In this document: piece by piece, positions 1 through 10,355 of the stretch | How positions within the stretch are numbered: the first letter of the stretch is position 1 | How the letters are laid out: every line of letters begins with the position of its first letter | DNA from: JAJPKK01 sp963802745 | GTDB lineage: Bacteria > Pseudomonadota > Alphaproteobacteria > Rhizobiales > Xanthobacteraceae | Assembly: GCA_963802745.1 (NCBI GenBank) | Contig: CAWDKL010000002.1 | Coordinates: 47,164 to 111,163 of the forward strand | Direction of reading: 5' to 3' | DNA: 64,000 nucleotides | The notes under the pieces: model-generated | Database searches by the model: none | Told to the model about the DNA's origin: nothing | Seen by the model: only the letters and a program-made list of their open reading frames with translations | Position numbers and translations under genes: made by a program

Positions 1-861
1 GTGCAAATCGGCGATACGGACTCCGGCCGCCTGTTCAAGCTCGCGCCGGCGGGGCGCGTCGAGGGGGGGGCCGACGGGCGTGAATTTGTCGAAGATGCAC
101 GCGACTACGGCGCGACGGCCGCCGGCATCGAATCTCTTTTCGGCCTAGCCCAAGGTGCGTCATCGCTCGATGCGATCGTGGTTGCGCGGCTTGCCGGCGA
201 GCATCGTTTCCCCCCGCCCAGGATTCTCGATATCGAGGACCATGGTGACCTCGACGCGGTCGTCGCCGCCATGATGGCATTGCCGGCGCAATCTCGCCGG
301 CATTGCCGGCTTTCTTTGGGCGGACCTATTCGCATCGAAACCTGGCGGCGTTCGGCGTTTCCGGATTTCGGGCTCTATGGTTTCACGGCGGGCGGCGCGT
401 TCATTGCGTTTCGCTGCGCCCCGGCGCCCCCTGCGGGCGCGCCACTCGGCCATACCCACGACGATAATCTCAGCGTTGAATATGTGCTCGGCGGCGCGCG
501 CCGCATCGATCCCGGCAGCTATTGTTACACGCCTTCGGTTACGCTGCGGAATCGCTATCGGAGCGCCGCCGCCCATGATGTCGTCCGTGCGGAAGGGTGG
601 GAGGTGACGACCCCTGGCGCGGATTTATTTGCGCTCGATCACGCTGCGTGGGCGCGCTGCCTCGCGTGGCGGCCGAACGGCGTCGCCGGCGAGATTGCAG
701 GGCCCCGCGGCCGGCTGCTGCGCGCGGTGGTGCTGACCGAGGATGGCGTCGATATTTGGGATGGCGTCGATCCGCCCAATCGGCTGCGCCCGATCGCTCC
801 GCAGCTTCGGGTGGCGGTTGGCTACGGACAGCTTGAGCCGGCCGGCGAGCATGCGCCATGA
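1..861 (+). CDS. Heparinase II/III-like protein, C-terminal part (5' end outside window)
   Basis: The reading frame is open from base 1, so this is the C-terminal 286 residues of a longer protein. Residues 150-195 carry the hallmark of the heparinase II/III catalytic/beta-sandwich region: HTHDDNLSVE, then RRIDPGSYCYT, then the AAHDVVR segment. In that family the first His region is near the active site and the AAHN/D motif is conserved. Bacterial members of this type sit in capsule and exopolysaccharide clusters, where they may trim or process acidic polysaccharide; substrate is unknown. It overlaps the next glycosyltransferase by 4 bases (ATGA), so both are translated as one operon with the epimerase and GT2 genes. 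Family call is good; specific activity is inferred. Confidence 0.8.
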   Translation: MQIGDTDSGRLFKLAPAGRVEGGADGREFVEDARDYGATAAGIESLFGLAQGASSLDAIVVARLAGEHRFPPPRILDIEDHGDLDAVVAAMMALPAQSRRHCRLSLGGPIRIETWRRSAFPDFGLYGFTAGGAFIAFRCAPAPPAGAPLGHTHDDNLSVEYVLGGARRIDPGSYCYTPSVTLRNRYRSAAAHDVVRAEGWEVTTPGADLFALDHAAWARCLAWRPNGVAGEIAGPRGRLLRAVVLTEDGVDIWDGVDPPNRLRPIAPQLRVAVGYGQLEPAGEHAP

Positions 862-2063
862 CGGCGGCGCCAAGGGCGGTTTGGTGCACGCCGCATGCCT
901 ATCGCTCGGTCGCCCGGGTGGGGGCGCACCATTTGGCCAGTGGCCTGGCGGCGCGCGGCTGGGATGTTTTGTTCCTGTCGAACCCCGTCTCGCCGCTGCA
1001 TGCTTTGCGGTGGCGCGACCACGACGTTCGGCTGCGGCTGGATCAGGCCGGCCGCGGTTTCGCGATCGAATCGGGCGGGCTGCGCACAATGCTGCCGGTC
1101 ACCATGCTGCCGCTCGCCGGACGATTGGGCGCCCACAGCCGCTGGGTTCTCGATCATTGGCCGGATTTTACGATCCCGCCTGTCGGCCGGGCGCTGCGCC
1201 GGGCCGGCTTCGACCGGCCCGACCTGATGGTGATCGACGGGCCGATCGGTGCACCGCTGATCGATATGCTGTCACCGCGCCGCAGCGTCTTGCGGCTGCT
1301 CGATCGTCTGCGCGGCTTTGCCAGCACCACCCCGGCGATGCTGGGCGCCATGGAACGCGCCGCGCGCCGCGTCGATCTCGTGACCTATAGCGCGAAAGAC
1401 CTCTCCGTGGATGTGGATGAGTTGCAGCCCCGGCAGCGGCTGCATCTTGCCAATGGCGTGGATGCCGCACATTTTCTAAAACTTCGGCCCATACCGGCCG
1501 AATATGGATCGATACCGGAACCCCGCGCCGTTTATGTCGGTGCCATGGCGCAATGGTTCGATTTCGACTTGGTGGCCTCCGCGGCCCGCCGGCGCCCAAG
1601 AATTTCCTTTGTCATGATCGGGCCGGCGGACCTTGCCCGGCGGCGCCTTCCGGAACTGCCGAACCTTCACGTCATTGGCGCGCGGCCGTGGGCGGAACTG
1701 CCTGGTTATCTCCAGCACGCCGCCGTCGGCCTCATTCCGTTCGACGTGAGAAACCATCGCGATCTCGTGCGCGGCGTCAATCCGCTAAAGCTTTATGAAT
1801 ATGCTGCGGCCGGATTGCCGGTCGTATCGATGGCGTGGCCGGAACTGCGCAAACTCGATGCTCCCATCGAACTGGCGGAAGATTCCGATGGCTTCATCGA
1901 TGCCATCGATCGCATGGTGACGAAACCGCCGTCGGCCGCCGCGCTCATGGCCTTTGCGGCGCAGCATGATTGGAGCGCGGTCCTGGACCGGCTGCTGTCC
2001 GCTGTCGGACCTGGCGCGGAAGCGCTTCCTACCGACGCTGCGCCGGCGGGTGCGCTTCGGTGA
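858..2063 (+). CDS. GT-B fold glycosyltransferase (family 4-like)
   Basis: A 401-residue protein without signal peptide or membrane segments, expected in the cytoplasm. The C-terminal half has the group 1/4 pattern: a beta strand followed by the nucleotide-sugar contact region around residues 300-330 with GVNPLKLYEYAAAGLPVV, where the Glu of the E-x7-E-like element lies. The N-terminal half has a degenerate acceptor-binding Rossmann-like domain (PHAYRSVARVGAHHLASGL). It starts at ATG 858 inside the stop of the upstream gene, and its own stop overlaps the GTG start of the 2-epimerase, indicating translational coupling. It likely adds one sugar of a surface polysaccharide; donor and acceptor cannot be read from sequence. 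Confidence 0.85.
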   Translation: MTAAPRAVWCTPHAYRSVARVGAHHLASGLAARGWDVLFLSNPVSPLHALRWRDHDVRLRLDQAGRGFAIESGGLRTMLPVTMLPLAGRLGAHSRWVLDHWPDFTIPPVGRALRRAGFDRPDLMVIDGPIGAPLIDMLSPRRSVLRLLDRLRGFASTTPAMLGAMERAARRVDLVTYSAKDLSVDVDELQPRQRLHLANGVDAAHFLKLRPIPAEYGSIPEPRAVYVGAMAQWFDFDLVASAARRRPRISFVMIGPADLARRRLPELPNLHVIGARPWAELPGYLQHAAVGLIPFDVRNHRDLVRGVNPLKLYEYAAAGLPVVSMAWPELRKLDAPIELAEDSDGFIDAIDRMVTKPPSAAALMAFAAQHDWSAVLDRLLSAVGPGAEALPTDAAPAGALR

Positions 2064-3187
2064 CCGCCGTCCGGCCGCCGGCCGCCGCGCCGGCGCGGGT
2101 CCATCTCGTCGCCGGCGCGCGGCCTAATTTCATGAAGATCGCGCCGTTGTGGCATGCGCTTGCTCGGCTCCCCGAGCATTTCAACGTCACACTGGTCCAT
2201 ACCGGCCAGCATTATGACGACGAAATGTCCGAGATATTCCTGCGCCAATTCGGACTGCCGACGCCGCATCATGCACTCGGCGCCGGCGGCGGCTCCCACG
2301 CCGAGCAGACCGCCGCCGTGATGACGGCGTACGAGCGCGTCGCCGTTTCGCAACGACCGGACTGGGTCATCGTCGTCGGCGACGTGAATTCCACCCTGGC
2401 GGTCACGCTGGTCGCCAAGAAACTGGCGCTGCGGGTCGCTCACCTTGAGGCCGGCCTGCGCAGCTTCGACCGCACCATGCCGGAAGAGATCAACCGGATA
2501 GTCACTGACGCGCTCGCGGACTTGTTATGGACGCCGTCGCCGGACGGTGACGCCAATCTGCTGCGGGAAGGCGTGCCGGCGGAACGCATCGATCGGGTCG
2601 GCAATATCATGATCGACGCTTTCGAGATGCTGCGGGATCGCATCGGCGCGGCGGGATGGCCGCGACGTCACGGTTTGGACGAGGGGGCATTTGCCGTGGT
2701 GACGTTGCACCGGCCCAGCAATGTGGATGATCCGGAGCGGCTCGACGCGCTGGTTGCGGTACTTTCGCGAATCTCTCGCCGATTGCCGGTGGTGCTTCCG
2801 TTGCATCCGCGCACCCGCAAACGCCTTGAGGACACCCGGTTGCTCGATCGGCTGGAAGGGACCGATGGCGTTCACGTGGTGCGGCCCCTCGGCTATGTGG
2901 AATTCATGTCGGCGGTCGCGGCGGCACGGTTTGTGCTCACCGACTCCGGCGGCGTCCAGGAGGAAACCACCTATTTGGGGATTCCCTGCCTGACCTTGCG
3001 GGACAATACCGAGCGCCCGATCACGGTGAGCGAGGGGAGCAACCGGCTCGTCAGGCTCGCGTCTCTCGAAGCCGCGGTGGAGGCGACTCTGGCCGGGCCG
3101 CGGCGCATCGGAAAATGCCCCGCATTGTGGGATGGGGCGACCGCCGGGCGCGTCGTTGCGAGTTTTCTGGCGCACGCGAATGGCTGA
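2060..3187 (+). CDS. wecB: UDP-N-acetylglucosamine 2-epimerase (non-hydrolysing)
   Basis: About 375 residues when started at GTG 2060, which overlaps the previous stop (GTGA); a longer in-frame ATG at 1970 would add a tail lying inside the upstream gene. Family signatures are in order: GARPNFMKIAPLWHAL at the N-terminus, HTGQHYDDEMS, GDVNSTLAV, HLEAGLRSFD, MPEEINR, and TDSGGVQEE near residue 290. The enzyme interconverts UDP-GlcNAc and UDP-ManNAc in the cytosol. With the nucleotide-sugar dehydrogenase at 5246-6538 it could supply UDP-ManNAcA or a related uronic acid for the polysaccharide made by this cluster. Length is normal for the family. Confidence 0.93.
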   Translation: MTAVRPPAAAPARVHLVAGARPNFMKIAPLWHALARLPEHFNVTLVHTGQHYDDEMSEIFLRQFGLPTPHHALGAGGGSHAEQTAAVMTAYERVAVSQRPDWVIVVGDVNSTLAVTLVAKKLALRVAHLEAGLRSFDRTMPEEINRIVTDALADLLWTPSPDGDANLLREGVPAERIDRVGNIMIDAFEMLRDRIGAAGWPRRHGLDEGAFAVVTLHRPSNVDDPERLDALVAVLSRISRRLPVVLPLHPRTRKRLEDTRLLDRLEGTDGVHVVRPLGYVEFMSAVAAARFVLTDSGGVQEETTYLGIPCLTLRDNTERPITVSEGSNRLVRLASLEAAVEATLAGPRRIGKCPALWDGATAGRVVASFLAHANG

Positions 3188-4094
3188 TATGTCGGCTGTC
3201 TCGGTGATCATCCCGGTCTTCAATCGGGCGCATTGCGTGGGACGCGCGATTGCCAGCGTTCTGGCGCAGGAAACCACAGGCTGTGCGATCGAGCTGATCA
3301 TCGTAGACGATGGTTCATACGACGATCTTGCTGGGGCCGTCCGCGGCTTCGGTGCGGCGGTTAAATGCGTCCGCCACGAACGCAACAGAGGGGCGGCGGC
3401 GGCCCGCAACACCGGAGTGGCCGCAGCCCGGGCGGAATATATCGCCTTCCTGGATTCCGATGACACCTGGCTTCCGGGCAAGCTCGCAGCGCAACTCGCC
3501 TTCATGGAGGCCAACGGACCCGCGGCAAGCTGCACGGCCTATTGGCTTAAGCACCCGAACGCCACGGAATTCGTTTCCCCGCGCTATGCCACCGGGACGT
3601 TAAGTCTTGCCGATCTGGTGTGGGGCTGTTTCGTCAGTCCCGGTTCGACCCTGCTGTGCCGGCGCGAAACCTTTGCGGAGATTGGAAACTACGACGAGAC
3701 ACTGCGCCGCCTGGAAGATTGGGATTGGCTGCTGCGCTATGCGCAACACCACCGGCTTGGCTTTCTGGCGCGGCCCTTGGCCCGCATCGAGGTTGCGCCG
3801 CAGGCGCATACGACACCCAGCGTGCTCGCTGCGCTCGATCGCCTGGAAGCACGACATCGGCCCATCCTGGCGCGCGCGGATCGGCGCTGCTTTGCATCGG
3901 CGGTCAGCGTCGAGAGGGCGGCTGCACTGTTGCGCGCGAACCGCCGGTTTGCCGGGCTAGCCGCGCTGGCGAGCGCGGTTTGCCAGGTGCCGATCGGCAA
4001 TGCGGCTTTGGCGTCCGTGCTGCACAACCGCATCGGAGGACGCCGGCCGTGGAAGGCACATGCCACTCCCATAGGAGCGGCGACCGACCGATAA
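3180..4094 (+). CDS. Family 2 glycosyltransferase
   Basis: About 304 residues from ATG 3180, overlapping the end of the epimerase gene by 8 bases. The N-terminus is a classical GT-A nucleotide-binding domain: SVIIPVFNRA, then IIVDDGSYDD, then RGAAAARNTG, then the metal-binding FLDSDDTW (DxD) near residue 90. The region RRLEDWDWLLRYA around residues 180-195 fits the acceptor/catalytic (ED) motif of GT2 enzymes. No transmembrane helices are visible, so it is cytoplasmic or peripheral. It is the last gene of a tightly overlapping four-gene operon. Sugar specificity is unknown. Confidence 0.9.
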   Translation: MADMSAVSVIIPVFNRAHCVGRAIASVLAQETTGCAIELIIVDDGSYDDLAGAVRGFGAAVKCVRHERNRGAAAARNTGVAAARAEYIAFLDSDDTWLPGKLAAQLAFMEANGPAASCTAYWLKHPNATEFVSPRYATGTLSLADLVWGCFVSPGSTLLCRRETFAEIGNYDETLRRLEDWDWLLRYAQHHRLGFLARPLARIEVAPQAHTTPSVLAALDRLEARHRPILARADRRCFASAVSVERAAALLRANRRFAGLAALASAVCQVPIGNAALASVLHNRIGGRRPWKAHATPIGAATDR

Positions 4095-4104
4095 AGTTCC
4101 TCGG

Positions 4105-5115
4105 TCAACGGCCAAACAGCAGCTTGGCGAGGATCGCGAGGGTCAGCACCACGATCGCTGCCGCTGCCCATTTCAGCTGGACGATATTTGTCTTGACGGC
4201 CGCAAGTTCATTCCCGACCGCAATAACGTCGGCCTGGGTCGCCGCGGCTTCGGCCTTTATGGCCGCGACGCTGGTCTTCGTCGCCGCGAGTTCGCTCTTC
4301 ACGGCAGCGATGCCGGTCTTCACGGCCGCGATTTCATCCTTCATGGCCGTGATATCGGTCTTTACGGCTGCGATGGAATCCTTCGTGGTCGTGATATCGG
4401 ACTTTACGGCCGCGATGCCAGCCTTCGTGGCTGCAACCTCGGCCTTTGCCGTCGCGATTTCATCTTTGGTGAGCGTGATTCCGGCCTTTAGAGCGGCGAC
4501 ATCGGCCTTCGTGATCGCCACATCGGACTTTACGGATGCCACGCCATCCTTCGTGGCCTCGACATCAGCCCGTGCGGCCGTCACATGATCCTTCGCGGCT
4601 AGAGCATCCGCCTTTACGGCGGCGATATCGTCCTTCGCGGCCGCGGCATCGGCCTTTACGGCCGCGAGGCCATCCTTCGCGGCGGCGACTTCGCTCTTTA
4701 GCGCGGCGACCTCAGTCTTGGCGGCGGCGACTTCGGTCCTTGCGGCCGCGCTGTCATCCTTCGCAGCTGCGACTTCCGCCTTTACGGCAGCGATGCCAGC
4801 CTTGGTGGCGGAGACGTCGGTCTTTACGGCCGCGAGGTCAGTCTTCGTTGCCGCAACCTCGGCCTTTATCGTCGTCAAGTCGTTCTTGCCGGCGGCGACG
4901 TTCGCCGTCACCGCCGCGACATCAGCCTTCACGGCGCCGATGTCAGTCTTCATCGCAACGACGAGGCCCCGCTCGGCAGCGACGTCATCCTTCGTGGCGA
5001 TCCGCCTGAGATCCGTCGCGAGTCCGGCAAGTTCTTCCGTCGCGGCTTTGGCCTTGTCCTCCGGCACATTGGCCGTGCGGAGTGCTTCGTAGACATTTTC
5101 CAACATCATTGCCAT
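4105..5115 (-). CDS. Membrane-anchored coiled-coil protein with 37 uninterrupted heptads
   Basis: A 336-residue protein. The N-terminal 50 residues (YEALRTANVPEDKAKAA, then a DLRRIATKDD stretch) resemble the short helical head of bacterial DUF1640/CCDC90-type coiled-coil proteins. From about residue 55 to 313 the sequence is an exact seven-residue repeat, K-x-[DE]-[VIL]-A-A-[VAT], running 37 times without a break, with hydrophobic residues at two positions spaced 3-4 as in a long parallel coiled coil. A final hydrophobic helix (AAIVVLTLAILAKLLF) would anchor it in the membrane with a tiny C-terminal tail. At DNA level this is a degenerate 21-bp tandem repeat. It lies antisense inside the polysaccharide cluster. 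Function unknown; an elongated spacer or tether is an inference. Confidence 0.75.
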   Translation of the reverse strand: MAMMLENVYEALRTANVPEDKAKAATEELAGLATDLRRIATKDDVAAERGLVVAMKTDIGAVKADVAAVTANVAAGKNDLTTIKAEVAATKTDLAAVKTDVSATKAGIAAVKAEVAAAKDDSAAARTEVAAAKTEVAALKSEVAAAKDGLAAVKADAAAAKDDIAAVKADALAAKDHVTAARADVEATKDGVASVKSDVAITKADVAALKAGITLTKDEIATAKAEVAATKAGIAAVKSDITTTKDSIAAVKTDITAMKDEIAAVKTGIAAVKSELAATKTSVAAIKAEAAATQADVIAVGNELAAVKTNIVQLKWAAAAIVVLTLAILAKLLFGR

Positions 5116-5245
5116 CCCGGCAGCCTTCCGTAGTTCGCAACAGTATAACTCTGCAACAGTATAGCAACGTCTTGCCAGGTTGTCGCGGTGTCATGCCGCA
5201 TGCAGGCTGCGATCCGATCTCGGATCGCCATCGCCAGAAGGGTTC

Positions 5246-6538
<1,293 letters not shown>

Positions 6539-6622
6539 TTCCGCGCACCATGCGTTTGCCCGGATGAGCGACCTCTTGGTCGCGACGGGGGAACGGCCCA
6601 TAATGGTGGTCGGAGGTCGGTT

Positions 6623-9600
6623 ATGAGCCACGCCTGGGATTTCTGGATCGATCGGGGCGGCACCTTCACGGACGTGATCGGGCGTGATCCGACCGGCAGG
6701 CTCCACGCGATCAAGAAGCTGTCCGAGGACCCACGCGGCGACGCGGCCGTGCTGGGCATTCGCGAACTCCTCGGGCTACCGGGTGGCGTGCCGTTCCCCA
6801 AAGGAATCGTCGGTGAAGTGCGGATGGGCACGACGGTTGCCACCAACGCGCTATTGGAGCGCAAAGGTGAGCGGACGGTTCTCATCACCACCCGCGGCTT
6901 CCGCGATGCGCTTGAGATCGGCTACCAGGCGCGACCGGATATCTTTGCCAAGCAGATCGTCAAACCGGAGCTTTTGTATTCCGACGTGGTCGAAATCGAC
7001 GAACGCGTGCGTGCGGACGGCACTGTCGAAACGCCGCTCGATACGCGGCAGGTTCGCCACGTACTTGAGCGGTTGAAGCAGGATGGCGTCAACGCCCTCG
7101 CCATCGTCTTCCTGCATGCCTACCGTTATCCCGAGCACGAGGACGCGGTTGCCGCCATGGCGCGCGCGATCGCTTTCGCGCAAGTGTCGGTCAGCCACGA
7201 AGTCTCACCGCTGATCAAGCTGGTCGGGCGCGGCGATACCACGGTGGTGGATGCGTATTTGTCGCCGATTCTCGACCGCTATGTGCGCCGGCTGTCAACA
7301 GAGCTCGATGTGGCGCACTCCGGCGCCCGCCTGATGTTCATGATGTCGTCCGGGGGATTGACGGCGGCGAACCTGTTCCAGGGCAAGGACGCGATCCTGT
7401 CCGGGCCGGCCGGCGGCGTGGTGGCGTTGGCGGAAACCGGGCGCGCGGCCGGTTACGATCGTGTCATCGGGTTCGACATGGGCGGCACGTCCACCGACGT
7501 CGCTCACTATGACGGCACGCTCGAGCGCGCCTTCGAGACCGAAGTGGCGGGCGTGCGCATGCGTGCGCCGATGATGCGGATCCATACGGTCGCCGCCGGC
7601 GGCGGCTCGATCCTATCCTATGACGGCGCTCGGTTCCGTGTCGGCCCGGCCTCCGCGGGCGCCAATCCGGGTCCTGCGTGCTACCGCAACGGCGGACCGC
7701 TGGCGGTGACGGACGCCAATGTTGCGCTCGGCAAACTGCAGCCGGACTTGTTTCCGGCGATCTTCGGCCCGGACCGTAACCTGCCGCTCGATGCCGCGGC
7801 GGTGCGGACGAAATTCGACGATCTCGCGAAGCGGATTCCGGGCAAGAGCGTGGAGGAGATTGCGGACGGGTTTATCGCCATCGCGGTCGCCAATATGGCG
7901 AATGCGATCAAGAAAATATCGGTCGAGCGCGGCTATAACGTGACCCGCTATGCGCTCAATTGCTTCGGCGGGGCGGCCGGGCAGCACGCCTGCCTGGTGG
8001 CCGATCAGCTCGGCATGACGGAGATCCTGATCCATCCCTATTCCGGGCTGCTCTCCGCCTACGGCATGGGCTTGGCGGCGATCCGGGCAACCCGCCAGGC
8101 CGCGATCGAGCAGCCGCTCGACGGCGCCGTTGGCGGCCTGGTCGCGCGGACCGAAGCGGGCATCGGGCGTGAGGCAATCGCCGAGGTCGCGGCGCAGGGC
8201 ATCGATGCCGGCGATGTCGGCCTCGTCACCGCGCTTCACCTGCGCTACGCGGGCAGCGACACCCCGATCGAAATCCGCTGGCACGCGGACGATACCCCGC
8301 AGATCCTGCGCACGCGCTTCGAGGCCTCGCACAGCGCGCTGTTCGGCTTCGTGGACGTGAGCAAGCCGGTCATCGTCGAGGCGATCCACGTCGAGGCGAT
8401 CGGCGGCGGCGCGGGGTTTGCGGAACCGTCGTTTCCGCTGACCGGAGCCCCGGCGCAGCCGGCGCGCACGGCCCGTTTTTTCAGTCAGGGCGGCTGGCAT
8501 GATGGCGCGGTCTATGTGCGCGCGGATCTTGCGCCGGGTCAGCATGTTTATGGGCCCGCCATGCTGATCGAGCCCAACCAGACGATCATCGTCGAGCCCG
8601 ATTGGGAGGCGCGGATCACGGCGAAGAATCACGTGGTGCTCACGCGCAGCGAGCCGCTGCGGCACAGCGCGGCGATCGGCACCGACGCCGATCCGGTCAT
8701 GCTGGAGATTTTCAACAACCTGTTCATGTCCATCGCCGAGCAGATGGGCGTGGCGCTGAAGAACACCGCCTACTCAGTGAACATCAAGGAGCGCCTCGAT
8801 TTCTCCTGCGCGGTGTTCGACGGCGCGGCACGGCTCGTCGCCAATGCCCCGCACATGCCGGTGCATTTGGGTTCCATGGACCGGTCGGTGGAAAGCATCA
8901 TCCGCGACAATCCGGTGATCCGGCCAGGCGATGTCTATGCCATCAACGCCCCTTACAATGGCGGCACCCATTTGCCGGATATCACCGTGTGCACGCCGGT
9001 GTTCGATGCGGATGCAAAAGCCTTGCTGTTCTGGGTGGCGAGCCGCGGTCATCATGCGGATATCGGCGGCATCGCGCCGGGCTCGATGTCGCCGCTGGCG
9101 ACCACGATCGAGCAGGAGGGCGTCTATATCGATAATTTCAAGCTGGTGGATCAGGGATATTTTCGCGAGGCCGAACTTATTTCCCTCCTCACCGGTGCCA
9201 AATATCCGGTGCGCAACGTCGTGCAGAATGTCAACGATCTCAAGGCCCAGATCGCCGCGAATGCAAAGGGCGTTGCGGAACTCACCAAAATGGTCGCGCA
9301 ATACGGTATCGACGCCGTTTTGGCCTATATGGGCCATGTCCAGGACAACGCCGCCGAGAGCGTGCGCCGCGTCATCGATCGCCTGCACAATTCGCGCTTT
9401 CATTACGAAATGGACCAGGGCTGCCGCATCAAGGTGGTGATCCGGGTTGACCGGGCAAACCGGGAGGCGACGGTCGATTTCACCGGCACCTCGCCGCAGC
9501 GTGCCGACAATTTCAACGCACCGGAACCCGTCACGCGCGCCGCCGTGCTTTACGTTTTCCGCGTGATGGTGGCAGACCACATTCCGATGAATGCGGGGTG

Positions 9601-10216
9601 CCTGCGCCCCATCCGCATCATCGTGCCCGACGGCTCGATGCTCTCGCCGAAATATCCGGCGGCCGTGGTGGCGGGCAATGTCGAGGTTTCCCAGGCGGTG
9701 ACCAACTGCCTGTTCGGTGCGCTCGGTGCGATGGCCGCGGCACAGGGGACCATGAACAATCTCACGTTTGGCAACGATACTTATCAATATTATGAGACGA
9801 TCTGCTCGGGCTCGCCGGCCGGCCCCGGATGGCACGGAACCGCCGCCGTCCACACGCATATGACCAATTCGCGCCTCACCGATCCGGAGGTTTTGGAACT
9901 TCGTTTTCCCGTGCTGCTGGAGGATTTTCGCATCATGCGCGGCTCGGGCGGGGCAGGCCGCTGGCGGGGCGGCGACGGCACCCGCCGCTGCATCCGCTTT
10001 CTTACGCGGATGGATTGCGCCCTGCTGTCCGGGCATCGCCGCGTGCCGCCGTTCGGCCTGGATGGCGGCGGGCCGGGGCAGGTGGGACTCAACATGGTTC
10101 GCCGGCTGGACGGATGCATCGAAGTGCTGAAGGGGTGCGACCAAACGGCGCTCGAACCCGGCGAAGCGATCATCATCGAGACGCCGACGCCGGGGGGATA
10201 TGGGGCGGCGGGGTGA
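6623..10216 (+). CDS. 5-oxoprolinase / hydantoinase, fused HyuA-HyuB
   Basis: A 1197-residue single polypeptide with both halves of the ATP-dependent 5-oxoprolinase family. HyuA half (residues 1 to about 690): DRGGTFTDVIG phosphate-binding start, GFDMGGTSTDVA (ATPase loop), AAGGGSI, and CFGGAAGQHA. HyuB half (about 690-1197): DPVMLEIFNN, HLGSMDRSV, then NAPYNGGTHLPDI and SRGHHADIGG, typical of the catalytic/metal region. Full-length fused OPLAH proteins are near 1200-1290 residues, so this looks complete. It would hydrolyse a cyclic amide such as 5-oxoproline to glutamate with ATP, in the cytosol. A plausible ribosome site (GGAGGTCGG) precedes ATG 6623. The gene stands alone; substrate could also be a hydantoin. 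Confidence 0.88.
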   Translation: MSHAWDFWIDRGGTFTDVIGRDPTGRLHAIKKLSEDPRGDAAVLGIRELLGLPGGVPFPKGIVGEVRMGTTVATNALLERKGERTVLITTRGFRDALEIGYQARPDIFAKQIVKPELLYSDVVEIDERVRADGTVETPLDTRQVRHVLERLKQDGVNALAIVFLHAYRYPEHEDAVAAMARAIAFAQVSVSHEVSPLIKLVGRGDTTVVDAYLSPILDRYVRRLSTELDVAHSGARLMFMMSSGGLTAANLFQGKDAILSGPAGGVVALAETGRAAGYDRVIGFDMGGTSTDVAHYDGTLERAFETEVAGVRMRAPMMRIHTVAAGGGSILSYDGARFRVGPASAGANPGPACYRNGGPLAVTDANVALGKLQPDLFPAIFGPDRNLPLDAAAVRTKFDDLAKRIPGKSVEEIADGFIAIAVANMANAIKKISVERGYNVTRYALNCFGGAAGQHACLVADQLGMTEILIHPYSGLLSAYGMGLAAIRATRQAAIEQPLDGAVGGLVARTEAGIGREAIAEVAAQGIDAGDVGLVTALHLRYAGSDTPIEIRWHADDTPQILRTRFEASHSALFGFVDVSKPVIVEAIHVEAIGGGAGFAEPSFPLTGAPAQPARTARFFSQGGWHDGAVYVRADLAPGQHVYGPAMLIEPNQTIIVEPDWEARITAKNHVVLTRSEPLRHSAAIGTDADPVMLEIFNNLFMSIAEQMGVALKNTAYSVNIKERLDFSCAVFDGAARLVANAPHMPVHLGSMDRSVESIIRDNPVIRPGDVYAINAPYNGGTHLPDITVCTPVFDADAKALLFWVASRGHHADIGGIAPGSMSPLATTIEQEGVYIDNFKLVDQGYFREAELISLLTGAKYPVRNVVQNVNDLKAQIAANAKGVAELTKMVAQYGIDAVLAYMGHVQDNAAESVRRVIDRLHNSRFHYEMDQGCRIKVVIRVDRANREATVDFTGTSPQRADNFNAPEPVTRAAVLYVFRVMVADHIPMNAGCLRPIRIIVPDGSMLSPKYPAAVVAGNVEVSQAVTNCLFGALGAMAAAQGTMNNLTFGNDTYQYYETICSGSPAGPGWHGTAAVHTHMTNSRLTDPEVLELRFPVLLEDFRIMRGSGGAGRWRGGDGTRRCIRFLTRMDCALLSGHRRVPPFGLDGGGPGQVGLNMVRRLDGCIEVLKGCDQTALEPGEAIIIETPTPGGYGAAG

Positions 10217-10255
10217 CCGGGCGGGGTGGGGATGATTGGCTTGTCGGAGCCGTGG

Positions 10256-10345
10256 CCCGTAGGGCGGATTAGCGTAGCGTAATCCGCCGTCTTGCTTTCG
10301 GCCGCCGCTGCGGCGGGTTCTGTCTTCGGCTAACCCGCCCTACAC
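10256..10345. repeat. Compound intergenic palindrome
   Basis: An inner inverted repeat GGCGGATTA...TAATCCGCC (from about 10261) sits next to GGCGGGTT...AACCCGCC, and the outer ends read GTAGGGCGG and CCGCCCTAC, so the whole unit can fold on itself. It lies between the convergent 5-oxoprolinase and aspS genes and may also act as a bidirectional transcription barrier. It belongs to the class of REP-like elements scattered between genes in this window. Confidence 0.75.
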
Positions 10346-10355
10346 ATCACCGTCA

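Noticed and set aside
4718..5092. Plus-strand open frames opposite the heptad protein
   Set aside because: They mirror the 21-bp periodic repeat, giving low-complexity Ala/Ser/Thr or Arg/Pro chains; the minus-strand protein has the head, heptads and membrane anchor.
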